A stretch of 13,506 nucleotides of DNA from JBGZEX01 sp041846495 (lineage in GTDB: Bacteria; Bacteroidota; Bacteroidia; Bacteroidales; Marinifilaceae). The stretch spans positions 1-13,506 of the forward strand of contig JBGZEX010000071.1 in NCBI GenBank assembly GCA_041846495.1, written 5' to 3'. Position numbers and translations under genes: made by a program. Shown piece after piece: positions 1-7,097 of this stretch. How positions within the stretch are numbered: the stretch's first letter is position 1; each line of letters opens with the position of its first letter. The notes under the pieces were generated by a model. The model searched no databases. It saw only the letters and a list, made by a program, of their open reading frames with translations, and was not told the origin of the DNA.

Positions 1-2
1 TC

Positions 3-50
3 CTAAAACAAACAGCCGAAGAACCTCCGGAAGAAGAGAATTTGACATAA
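3..50 (+). CDS. Possible C-terminal tail of a truncated plus-strand gene
   Basis: Reading from base 3 gives LKQTAEEPPEEENLT and a TAA stop at 48-50. The Glu/Pro-rich composition looks like a genuine acidic C-terminal tail rather than random sequence, but 15 codons are too few to identify a family. It ends just before the nested inverted repeats at 58-132 and the break point of the integrase relic. A transposase tail of an inserted element is therefore an attractive guess, but it is only inference. It may also be a chance open frame. Confidence 0.25.
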   Translation, partial: LKQTAEEPPEEENLT

Positions 51-57
51 GGGGGCT

Positions 58-132
58 TGTCCGTAAACTAAAACACCCCCCAACACGTGATAGATAACGA
101 GTTGGGGCAAGATAATTATGGTTTAGCGGACA
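58..132. repeat. Nested inverted repeats at the integrase break point
   Basis: The outer arms are TGTCCGTAAAC (58-68) and, on the other strand, TGTCCGCTAAAC (121-132), identical except for one extra C. Inside them lies a perfect 7-bp pair, CCCCAAC (78-84) and GTTGGGG (101-107), with a 16-nt loop. The right outer arm contains the stop codon (123-125) that ends the integrase frame, and recognisable integrase sequence stops at about 135. The simplest reading is the terminal structure of an inserted or deleted mobile element, but no target duplication can be seen because the left side is cut by the window. Confidence 0.45.
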
Positions 133-1043
133 GCAATAAAATTTACATGTCCCCACTGCAATGTCATTACATCGACAACTTGAAGTCCGCAAGCATGAAA
201 AGCGAAGAAAAACATTTCAAGAAATTCTTTTCTGCGTGGTTCCTGACAGGTCTTGTAATATTCCATGAGAGCCTGCATCTGTTTTTTATTCAAACTCTTA
301 CCGTCAAATTCACTTTCTTCCTCAGATAATGAAGTTTTGGTAATGATACGCATATCTTGAATCCTCGCATTTATAGCGGGTTCCATGATATTCATTTTCA
401 CATGCATGAGCACAAGCTTTCAATATCGGTGTCAGTGAATGGTTTATCGTGGCATCGGTATTCTGTTTGACTTCTCTACGCCAAGCAATATAACTATCCA
501 ACAATTCAGGTGTTACATCACCTACATAGATAGAATCGTTTCCACAGGTCGCCTGCTTGGTAGCTCTTAAAAAAGTCTGGAAGATATTCATGCAGCTTCT
601 TCCGTTCTCATACCGGCTCCTTCCTATTCTATTTCTTGAATAATCGGAAGAAAGACGCTCCAATGTGAATTCAACAAAATCTTTTCCTTGATCACGACGT
701 GAAAGGGGCTTATCTGAAAGAAAACCGGATATGATTTCAGCTGTAATCTGATTAGGATGTTTCTCGTTATACTCTGCCAGTTGAGAATCTATACGCTCAA
801 CACGTGACAACAGAAGTTGATTGAGACGCTTGAATTCACTGTCATAACTAACACGAATTTCACCTCGTCCCTGATTACCGTTCTGATTCCAGTCTGCAAC
901 TTTAACAAAGACATTTGTAGTCTTACGGATTATTTGCCTGTTCCAAGTATATTCCAACTCAATAGGATAGGCCTTCTCTTTATCTACCACCTTCGGAGTG
1001 CGAAGGCTTTACCCAACGGATATAATCTTTTTGGTCTTCCCAT
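123..1043 (-). pseudogene. Decayed tyrosine recombinase (integrase), frameshifted and C-terminally truncated
   Basis: This is a relic of a Bacteroides-type tyrosine integrase. The original start is the ATG at 1041-1043 (MGRPKRLYPLGKA), preceded by a strong AGGAGG at 1053-1058. That frame hits TAG at 984-986 after 19 codons. Homology-like sequence (TPKVVDKEKAYPIELEYTWN) continues in another frame down to about 396, so roughly one base is missing near 1000-1010. A second frameshift lies in the AAAA run at 395-398 (minus strand). Removing one A joins the ALTPILKAC-like core region to MEPAINARIQDMRI in the next frame. The segment with ACGLQVVDVMTLQW (about 160-200) corresponds to the first catalytic Arg box, normally GLRxxDxxxLxW, and here the Arg is Gln (CAA, 180-182). 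The frame ends at 123-125, so the HxxR box and the catalytic Tyr are absent. Recombinase activity is very unlikely. The N-terminal arm-binding and core-binding parts could still be translated as fragments. Confidence 0.88.
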
Positions 1044-1081
1044 ACGCTTTTTCCTCCTATTTTAATATTCCTGAGGAGAAG

Positions 1082-1089
1082 CAAAGGTA
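1082..1089 (-). promoter_or_regulatory. Candidate -7 element of the integrase relic
   Basis: The minus strand reads TACCTTTG here, a match to the Bacteroidota -7 consensus TAnnTTTG, about 39 nt before the ATG at 1043 and followed by AGGAGG. A TTTG lies upstream within the direct repeat at 1096-1110, but the spacing (12 or 16 nt) is shorter than the usual 19-21. The -33 assignment is therefore weak. Confidence 0.45.
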
Positions 1090-1095
1090 ATGTAT

Positions 1096-1192
1096 TTTAG
1101 ACAAACAAACTCCGATTTTGAGAGTAAAAACCATAATTTAGACAAACAAACCACACCTTAAAAGGCCTTAAAACACCAACGCGACAAACAAA
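1096..1192. repeat. Three phased GACAAACAAA direct repeats upstream of the integrase relic
   Basis: TTTAGACAAACAAAC occurs identically at 1096-1110 and 1137-1151, exactly 41 bp apart. A third partial copy, GACAAACAAA, is at 1183-1192, 42 bp further on. The spacing is close to four helical turns, so all copies would face the same side of the DNA. Their position at and just upstream of the integrase promoter fits arm-type integrase binding sites next to an attachment site, or an operator for autoregulation. Both roles are inference. The general AT-richness of the region raises the chance of coincidence, though a 15-bp exact repeat is long. Confidence 0.5.
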
Positions 1193-1210
1193 TTATCTTT
1201 GTTTATCGCG
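1180..1210. terminator. Hairpin, possible terminator of the DUF2795-like gene or integrase site
   Basis: CGCGACAAACAAA (1180-1192) and TTTGTTTATCGCG (1198-1210) form an inverted repeat with 12 of 13 positions matching around a 5-nt loop. It lies 34 bp past the stop of the DUF2795-like gene. On the minus strand it is followed by a fairly T-rich stretch (TTGGTGTTTT), so it could terminate that gene. The left arm is also the third GACAAACAAA repeat, so it may instead belong to the mobile-element attachment region. Confidence 0.45.
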
Positions 1211-1243
1211 ATGATATTCAATTATTTAGTCTATAAAAAGCCA

Positions 1244-1465
1244 TTAATACTCTTCCTCGTTAAAAAAGAAATCGTCCTTACTCGGATAATCCAACCATAT
1301 ATCTTCTATACTTTCGAATATCTCCTCATCGTCTTCAATCTCCTGCAGGTTTTCGATAACCTCCATAGGAGCTCCCGAACGAATGGCATAATCTATCAAC
1401 TCATCTTTGGATGCCGGCCACGGTGCATCTTCCAACCTCGACGCAAGTTCTAACGTCCAATACAT
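1244..1465 (-). CDS. DUF2795-like acidic small protein
   Basis: A 73-residue cytosolic protein beginning MYWTLELASRLEDAPWPASK. The N-terminal half contains the DELIDYAIRSGAPMEVIENL segment that I recognise from the small DUF2795-type proteins common in Bacteroidota. The C-terminal half is very acidic (EIEDDEEIFESIEDIW), ending in FFFNEEEY. No catalytic motif, signal peptide or membrane segment is visible. The molecular function is not known to me. It is a complete gene with its own promoter (1499-1529) and ATG start, and sits between the clc gene and the mobile-element scar. The intact frame and phylum-typical sequence argue it is a real core gene rather than part of the decayed element. Confidence 0.85.
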   Translation of the reverse strand: MYWTLELASRLEDAPWPASKDELIDYAIRSGAPMEVIENLQEIEDDEEIFESIEDIWLDYPSKDDFFFNEEEY

Positions 1466-1498
1466 AACCGTAAAAATTTTAGTATTTTAAAATTTCCG

Positions 1499-1529
1499 CA
1501 AAAGTATATCTTTTTCCCATAAAAACAAA
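1499..1529 (-). promoter_or_regulatory. Bacteroidota-type promoter of the DUF2795-like gene
   Basis: On the minus strand TTTG (complement of 1526-1529) is separated by exactly 19 nt from TACTTTTG (complement of 1499-1506). This matches the primary sigma factor pattern of Bacteroidota (TTTG, 19-21 nt, TAnnTTTG). The ATG lies 33 nt downstream of the -7 element. This gives the small gene independent expression despite lying behind the clc gene. Confidence 0.8.
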
Positions 1530-1548
1530 ATTGAAAGGGGAAAACGGA

Positions 1549-3339
1549 TCATTCATCGGAAAAATGCTGGAGTACCCGCCTGTAAGTGTTGAATATCTTC
1601 GATTTGGAAACAAATCCCATATACTTCCCGTTTTCTATTACCGGGAGATTCCAGGCTCCCGTATCTTCGAATTTCTCCATAACGGAATCCATCGTATCTT
1701 CCGCATCCACGACGACGGGAGGGAGTGTCATGAAATCCCGGACATAAGCTTCGGTATACATCGCATGATTGAACATCACCTTGCGTATATCATCCAATAA
1801 TACGATGCCCAATAAAGTTCGCTCTTCGTCGATAACTGGAAAAATATTCCGGCTGGAGCGGGAAACCGCTTTTACCATATCCCCGAGTGTGGCATCGATA
1901 TTTACGGTTTTAAAGTCCGTTTCAATCACTTTATCCAATTTCATAAGGGTAAGTACGGCTTTATCCTTATTATGGGTTATCAATTCTCCCGTCAGAGCCA
2001 ACCTTCGGGCATATATGGAATGAGGTTCCATTCCCCAACTCGTAATATAAGCCACGACGGAAGTTATCATAAGAGGCAGTAAAATATCGTATCCTCCCGC
2101 AATCTCCGCTATAAGGAACATGGCCGTAAGCGGAGCATTCATAACCCCCGACATAAGTCCCGCCATACCGGCTAAAACGAAATAGCTTACGGGAAGTTGT
2201 ACGAATCCCGAATAATTCAAAAAAGTGGCCATAAAAAAACCGGCTACCCCTCCCGTAAACAGACTCGGTGCAAAAGTTCCTCCCACTCCCCCGCTTCCGT
2301 TGGTAAATGCCGTAGCAAAAACCTTGATAAAAATCAAAACTCCGATATAAGAGAGAAAGACGAATATATTATCTTTAAAATCGAAAAAATACGTACTGTA
2401 GAAAAGCTTATCCGGATTCCCTTTCAAAAGATTATTCAACGTATTATAACCTTCTCCGTAAAGGGAAGGGAATACGAAAATCAAAACTCCCAAACAAGCT
2501 CCGCCTATGAGAATCCGTTTTAAAGGATGGTTTATCTTTCTCAAAAAACCTTCGATACGCAGATTCATCCGGATAAAATAAACGGAAATCAATCCGCATC
2601 CCACACCCAACAATATATAGTAAGGAATATTGCTCAATATAAAGGAATGCTCTACTACGAAATCGAAAGTAGCCGCCTCTCCTACTAAAAAATACACCAC
2701 CACATAAGCCGATATGGCGGAAATCATCAAAGGTATCAAAGAGGCCATGGTCAAATCCAGCAACAATATCTCCAGAGTAAACATAATCCCTGCAACCGGA
2801 GCCTGAAATATACCGGAAACGGCCGCCGCCGCTCCGCAACCTACCATAAGGGTCATCGCCTTATAATTCATTTTGAAGAATCTGGCCAGATTGGAACCTA
2901 TGGAAGCTCCCGTAAGTACGATCGTAGCCTCCGCCCCCACGGAACCTCCCATTCCGATGGTTATGGAACTCGCCACAATAGAGGAATAATTATTATGAGA
3001 CTTTATAATGGAATTTTGACGGGATATGGCATACAGCACCTTGGTCACTCCATGACTGATTTCGTCCCTCACAAAAAATTTTATAAAAATCCAAGTCAGT
3101 AAAATTCCGAAAAACGGAAGTATGAAAAACCATATACTTCCCGCATCGACCTGTAATTTCTCCGTAAAAAAGGAATGGGTATAATGAATCATATTTTTCA
3201 TCAATACGGCTGCAAATCCGGATGCTATTCCCACCAACATACTGAGAATAAGCAAAAAATCCCGGTTTCTGATATGGCGTAACCGCCACATCAGAAATCT
3301 GCCGTAAAAATCATTCATCCTTTTCTTCACTTCAGGCAC
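1549..3339 (-). CDS. CLC family chloride channel/transporter with C-terminal CBS pair
   Basis: Inner-membrane anion channel or antiporter of the CLC family: about 450 residues of hydrophobic helices, then two CBS domains (about 472-525 and 534-592) that usually sense adenine nucleotides. Numbering follows the 596-residue frame. Family landmarks are all modified: SHGVT (95-99) at the first filter motif (usually GSGIP or GHGVP), GAEAT (135-139) at the GREGP motif, GTFAP (354-358) at GxFAP, and a Tyr in SIYAR (Y443) at the central Tyr. The gating Glu is present (E137). The intracellular proton Glu of antiporters appears replaced: the helix reads MFTLEIL, so the second Glu of the EE pair of E. 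coli ClcA is Ile (191). The frame opens with GTG at 3337-3339, six bases after the DUF4831 stop. An ATG at 3316-3318 (MNDFYGRF), behind purine-rich sequence, is at least as likely the real start, giving 589 residues. Probably the last gene of the nnrDE-DUF4831 operon. Confidence 0.93.
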   Translation of the reverse strand: MPEVKKRMNDFYGRFLMWRLRHIRNRDFLLILSMLVGIASGFAAVLMKNMIHYTHSFFTEKLQVDAGSIWFFILPFFGILLTWIFIKFFVRDEISHGVTKVLYAISRQNSIIKSHNNYSSIVASSITIGMGGSVGAEATIVLTGASIGSNLARFFKMNYKAMTLMVGCGAAAAVSGIFQAPVAGIMFTLEILLLDLTMASLIPLMISAISAYVVVYFLVGEAATFDFVVEHSFILSNIPYYILLGVGCGLISVYFIRMNLRIEGFLRKINHPLKRILIGGACLGVLIFVFPSLYGEGYNTLNNLLKGNPDKLFYSTYFFDFKDNIFVFLSYIGVLIFIKVFATAFTNGSGGVGGTFAPSLFTGGVAGFFMATFLNYSGFVQLPVSYFVLAGMAGLMSGVMNAPLTAMFLIAEIAGGYDILLPLMITSVVAYITSWGMEPHSIYARRLALTGELITHNKDKAVLTLMKLDKVIETDFKTVNIDATLGDMVKAVSRSSRNIFPVIDEERTLLGIVLLDDIRKVMFNHAMYTEAYVRDFMTLPPVVVDAEDTMDSVMEKFEDTGAWNLPVIENGKYMGFVSKSKIFNTYRRVLQHFSDE

Positions 3340-3345
3340 TGCGTA

Positions 3346-4458
3346 CTATTTTTTATATACCCTTTTTATAGAACCGTAATCGGGATAAAACTCTATCGAC
3401 AACCCCTCATTCAATATTACATCTATCGGAAAAGATTTCAATTTCCCCAGTTGAGGCAATCCGGAAGGAATTTCCCGAACCACCTTTCCGTCTTGCATCA
3501 ATCGCAGCATTCCGTCGGCTACCTCTCTGTAAAATACGACCCCCGTACTGGTTTCCGCCTTATCCGATTCTCCGGAAATATGCTTGCGGAATGCAATGGA
3601 ATAAGTCGTACTGCCGCTGCCTACGGGCAATACACCTTTTTGCGGAGAAAAATCGAATACCGGGATAGCCGTATTTTCCTTATTCACTTCCGCCGTTATC
3701 AAACGCACCTCTTTTCTCTCTTGTTTTTTCCCGAGAAAAAGACATAAGTATTCCTCTTCCTGTCGCTCGAGGCTTTCCAATAAACCTTTTAAATATAATC
3801 CGTCCGGAACGGTCTTTTCATTGGAGAGCAACTGCATGCGCAAAGAACGAATATGATATAACTGCATAAGAATCTCCGCTACGGCTTCTTCCGTTTTCTT
3901 AATCTCATAATGTATGATGGGATCCCATATCTTCCGCATCTTCCCGTCTATTTCCTGATAGGTATAATTCGTATCCGCAATTTCCTTCATGAAATTAAAA
4001 GTCTTCACATCCCAAATATTTCCGGTTTCATATGCATCGATATCGCTCAGGCTAACGGACGTATGCGCCAAACTCTCGGATTTTCCGCATTCCGCATTCG
4101 AATTCACTCCCGCTAAAATCCCGGCCGGAGTCATATTTAAAAATATAGAACGGTATTCTCCCATTGCCGTAACGGAAAAACAGGCCCGTTCGTCGGGTAC
4201 CGCTCTCGGAATCACTTTAATTCCGGTGATTTTCCAAGATTCCGTCCCGGGGCGACATTTCAATTCCTTTTCCGCATAAGCGGCATAAGGTCCGGGAGTA
4301 TAAGTCGTATGCAAAAGCGAAACTTCCAAATCGTAAACGATCTTAGGCAGATAATAATCCAACTTCACCGGAGTCGTTATATCTTTTCTACGCTGTCCGA
4401 ATGCGGTAGCGACCACCGTTATCAGCATAAACGTCATTGAAAATATTTTTCCCTTCAT
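3346..4458 (-). CDS. Secreted DUF4831 family protein
   Basis: A 370-residue protein with an N-terminal signal peptide: basic MKGK, hydrophobic core IFSMTFMLITVVATAF, likely cleavage after AFG before QRRKD. It is probably periplasmic. The early segment KLDYYLPKIVYDLEVSLLHT and the following TYTPGPYAAYAEKEL match the start of the DUF4831 family as I know it from Bacteroidota. The function is unknown. There is no lipobox cysteine, catalytic motif or C-terminal sorting domain. A middle region around residues 180-245 is predicted by eye to be helical and charged, with repeated Glu/Gln/Arg. Its ATG overlaps the stop of nnrDE (ATGA), so it is translationally coupled to that gene. The clc gene follows after six bases. 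Confidence 0.85.
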   Translation of the reverse strand: MKGKIFSMTFMLITVVATAFGQRRKDITTPVKLDYYLPKIVYDLEVSLLHTTYTPGPYAAYAEKELKCRPGTESWKITGIKVIPRAVPDERACFSVTAMGEYRSIFLNMTPAGILAGVNSNAECGKSESLAHTSVSLSDIDAYETGNIWDVKTFNFMKEIADTNYTYQEIDGKMRKIWDPIIHYEIKKTEEAVAEILMQLYHIRSLRMQLLSNEKTVPDGLYLKGLLESLERQEEEYLCLFLGKKQERKEVRLITAEVNKENTAIPVFDFSPQKGVLPVGSGSTTYSIAFRKHISGESDKAETSTGVVFYREVADGMLRLMQDGKVVREIPSGLPQLGKLKSFPIDVILNEGLSIEFYPDYGSIKRVYKK

Positions 4459-5990
4459 AATTTATTTTTTATAAATCGATTTGTTTCCATTCTCCTCCAG
4501 GCCGCTCCCAATGCGGCGGCAATATACCCCGCATTCACGCCTCGCATTCCGTATTGCGAAGCGGCAATATCTCCCGCCATACCGTGTATGTAAACCCCGA
4601 GACAACAAACTTCCGAAGGAGTCATTCCCCGGGCCGCCAAAGCCAGCAACACCCCGGTAAGCACGTCACCGCTTCCGCCCTTAGCCATTCCCGGATTTCC
4701 GCTCGTATTAAAAAAAGCCTCGCCGTCGGGAGTCGCTACAATCGTATGTGCTCCTTTCAAGACGACATATACATGCTTGGCAACTGCAAAATTGAGCAAT
4801 TTATTCAATCTCTCAAAATCATCGGAAGACTTTCCCGCCAATCTTTCGAATTCTTTCAAATGGGGAGTCAATATGGAATTTTCGGGAAGAAGGTCGAGTA
4901 AAGCCGGGTTTTCCGCCATATGATTCAAAGCATCGGCGTCCAGAATAAGGGGCTGCCGCATCCGTTTCAAAAAATCCTCCAAAGCCTTACGGCAAGCTTC
5001 GCTTTTCCCCAATCCGGGACCTATAGCCGCAACGCTAACAACTTCCTCCGGTCCGAACGAGGAGAAACAATGAGGGGAAACGTCTGCAATGGCTATGGCT
5101 TCGGGCACCGCCATTTGTATAACATCCGCTCCGCAACCGGGCACATGGACTTTCAAAAGTCCTATGCCCGAATTCAAAGCTCCCCGGGCCGCCAACACGG
5201 CTGCTCCCATCATTCCCCGGCTCCCGGCTATCAAAAGTCCGCAGCCGTTTGTACCCTTATGAGCGAATTTAGGCTCCCGGGGCAGAATTCCCGCCACGGT
5301 TTCTTCCATCAGCATATAAAAAGGAGAAGCGTATTCATCTACGGCCTTCGCACTCAAACCTATATCCGCAACCGACCAGCGGCCGACAAAATCCGCATTC
5401 TCCGGGAAGAAGAGAGCCAATTTGGGCAACCCCAAGGTCAAGGTCATATCCGCCCGCACGACAGCAGTTCTCTCATTAGCGGAATTCTCCTCCGGCATCA
5501 AACCGGAAGGAATATCTACGGCCACTACCGTATTAGGCAATGAATTCATATAAGCTACGATACCTGCCACTTCTCCCTTGAGAGGCCGGTTGATACCGAC
5601 GCCGAAAAGAGCATCCACTAAAATTTCATCCTCTGCAACCGATATATCGACGGCTTTTTCGATATGCCGGACTTCTCCCCCCATATCCCGGAAACGTTTG
5701 TAATTCAAACGACAATCCGCACTCATCTCCTCCTCGGATGAAATATGAAAAACTCTTACTTTCGCATCCGGAAGCAAACGGGCAAGGGCAAAACCGTCTC
5801 CTCCGTTATTCCCCCGTCCCGCAAAAATGCAATATCGCTTCCCGGGGCCGAATTCCTTATTCAGGTACTCTGCCATAGCGAGGGCGGAGCGCTCCATCAA
5901 TTCCGACGAAGCTATCCCGCCGTATTCCATTGTACGTTTGTCGAGGATTTTCACATCCTCTCCCCTTACAATCTTAATAAAACCGCTCAT
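4455..5990 (-). CDS. nnrDE: Bifunctional NAD(P)H-hydrate epimerase / ADP-dependent NAD(P)H-hydrate dehydratase
   Basis: Cytosolic metabolite-repair enzyme. The N-terminal half epimerises R- and S-hydrated NAD(P)H. The C-terminal half dehydrates the S form back to NAD(P)H at the expense of ADP. Numbered from the ATG at 5988-5990 (511 residues), the YjeF-N-like epimerase domain covers about 1-215, with GRGNNGGDGF (58-67), VDALFGVGINRPL (125-137) and AVDIPSGL (157-164). The ribokinase-like dehydratase domain covers about 240-505, with HKGTNG (244-249), GPGLG (324-328), LDADALN (350-356), TPHLKEF (375-381), VVLKGAHT (409-416) and NPGMAKGGSGDVLTG (432-446). TPHLKEF varies from the usual TPHPGE; otherwise both active sites look complete. 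The open frame extends to a TTG at 5996, but the ATG two codons later is preferred. It heads a likely operon with the DUF4831 and clc genes. Confidence 0.95.
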   Translation of the reverse strand: MSGFIKIVRGEDVKILDKRTMEYGGIASSELMERSALAMAEYLNKEFGPGKRYCIFAGRGNNGGDGFALARLLPDAKVRVFHISSEEEMSADCRLNYKRFRDMGGEVRHIEKAVDISVAEDEILVDALFGVGINRPLKGEVAGIVAYMNSLPNTVVAVDIPSGLMPEENSANERTAVVRADMTLTLGLPKLALFFPENADFVGRWSVADIGLSAKAVDEYASPFYMLMEETVAGILPREPKFAHKGTNGCGLLIAGSRGMMGAAVLAARGALNSGIGLLKVHVPGCGADVIQMAVPEAIAIADVSPHCFSSFGPEEVVSVAAIGPGLGKSEACRKALEDFLKRMRQPLILDADALNHMAENPALLDLLPENSILTPHLKEFERLAGKSSDDFERLNKLLNFAVAKHVYVVLKGAHTIVATPDGEAFFNTSGNPGMAKGGSGDVLTGVLLALAARGMTPSEVCCLGVYIHGMAGDIAASQYGMRGVNAGYIAAALGAAWRRMETNRFIKNKL

Positions 5991-6016
5991 CGACAATTTT
6001 CCCGTTTTGAATAAAA

Positions 6017-6024
6017 CAAATATA
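6017..6024 (-). promoter_or_regulatory. Candidate -7 element for the nnrDE operon
   Basis: The 78-bp gap between mnmA and nnrDE contains TATATTTG on the minus strand, a match to TAnnTTTG, about 27 nt before the nnrDE ATG. No TTTG sits at the expected 19-21 nt upstream and the sequence is AT-rich, so this is tentative. The gap also shows no clear intrinsic terminator for mnmA. Confidence 0.35.
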
Positions 6025-6068
6025 TAAAATCCCGAACAACTACCGTCGAAAATCCCGTATAAAATATA

Positions 6069-7097
6069 TCAGCATTCCAATATTCCGCCTCCCACCACAT
6101 AACGATCGTAATAGAAAACCGCAGGCTGCCCGGGTGCACATCCCCAAACAGGTTCCCGGGTAATCACCCTCAATCCCTCCCCCTCTTCCTGCAATTCTAC
6201 AAATCCGGAAGGATTTTCCCCCACTCCTCTTATCCTCACCGTCAAATCCCGGAATCTGTCGCGAGGAGCGGTAAAACGTATTCTTCCGAGTTTAAAATCC
6301 CTACGCCACAGGCCGGATTTATCTCCGACCATAACCGCATTTCGGGCGGCATCCGTCGAATGTACGTATAAAGGCGATTTCATTCCGGACAAACGGATTT
6401 TCTGACCTACGGTAAAATTCCGGATTCCCTTATGCTTCCCTAAAATTTCTCCGGATACGGAGAGGATTTCTCCCTCTTTGTCTCCCTTACCGGGATGATA
6501 TTTCGCAAGATAAGCCCGGTAATCCATCCCCTTTAAAAAACAAAGCCCCATACTCTCCCGTTTCCGACAGAGAAAGTCGGCTCCCGCAGCGGCGGCCATT
6601 CGTCTCACTTCCTGCTTGGCAAGCGAACCCAAAGGGGTTATCGCCATTCGAAGCATCTCCTGTTCCAACTGCCAAAGATAATAAGACTGGTCTTTAGTCG
6701 AATCCGTTCCGCATCCCACATAATAAAGCCCGTCTATTTTTTCGATATTCACATAATGCCCGGTCGCTATATGCTCCGCTCCGATTTCCCGAGCCGCCTC
6801 CGCAAGCAATATCCACTTAACCTTTCCGTTGCAGGTAACGCAGGGACTGGGAGTCGTGCCGGAGGCATAAGCTTCGACAAAAGCCCCTTCCACTTCTCCG
6901 GAAAAAAGCCTTCTCCCGTCTTTGACGAAAATCGGGATATCTAAAAATTCCCCTATCTTCAATATATCCGCAGAAAGCCCCTCGCCGCAATCCGCCAACT
7001 TCAAATAAACGCCTATGACCTCACAACCATTATTCTTCAGAACAAGGGCCGTCACGAAACTGTCGATTCCTCCGCTCAAACCTACGGCAACTTTCAC
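6069..7097 (-). CDS. mnmA: tRNA-specific 2-thiouridylase MnmA
   Basis: Thiolates position 2 of the wobble uridine (U34) of Lys, Glu and Gln tRNAs in the cytosol, using ATP to adenylate the base and a cysteine persulfide as sulfur donor. I place the start at GTG 7095-7097, which gives the standard MnmA opening KVAVGLSGGIDS with the PP-loop SGGxDS (8-13). The frame is open to 7166, but that adds 23 residues unlike the family. Catalytic cysteines are C86 in TPSPCVTCN and C186 in ESMGLCFLKG, both present. ATGHYV (111-116) and STKDQSYYLWQL (133-144) are further family marks, and the C-terminal beta-barrel ends GCAPGQPAVFYYDRYVVGGGIL. At 342 residues it is slightly shorter than typical, with a compact segment around 35-60. 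The GTGA overlap with the stop of the spmAB fusion (7094-7097) indicates translational coupling. Confidence 0.93.
   Translation of the reverse strand: MKVAVGLSGGIDSFVTALVLKNNGCEVIGVYLKLADCGEGLSADILKIGEFLDIPIFVKDGRRLFSGEVEGAFVEAYASGTTPSPCVTCNGKVKWILLAEAAREIGAEHIATGHYVNIEKIDGLYYVGCGTDSTKDQSYYLWQLEQEMLRMAITPLGSLAKQEVRRMAAAAGADFLCRKRESMGLCFLKGMDYRAYLAKYHPGKGDKEGEILSVSGEILGKHKGIRNFTVGQKIRLSGMKSPLYVHSTDAARNAVMVGDKSGLWRRDFKLGRIRFTAPRDRFRDLTVRIRGVGENPSGFVELQEEGEGLRVITREPVWGCAPGQPAVFYYDRYVVGGGILEC

Noticed and set aside
1194..1201. TATCTTTG on the plus strand, a formal match to the -7 promoter consensus
   Set aside because: It falls in the loop and right arm of the hairpin, has no TTTG at the proper distance, and no plus-strand gene follows.
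4920..5543. A 207-codon plus-strand open frame within the nnrDE region
   Set aside because: It is antisense to a fully conserved NnrE-NnrD protein and shows low-complexity Arg/His/Ser composition typical of a shadow frame.
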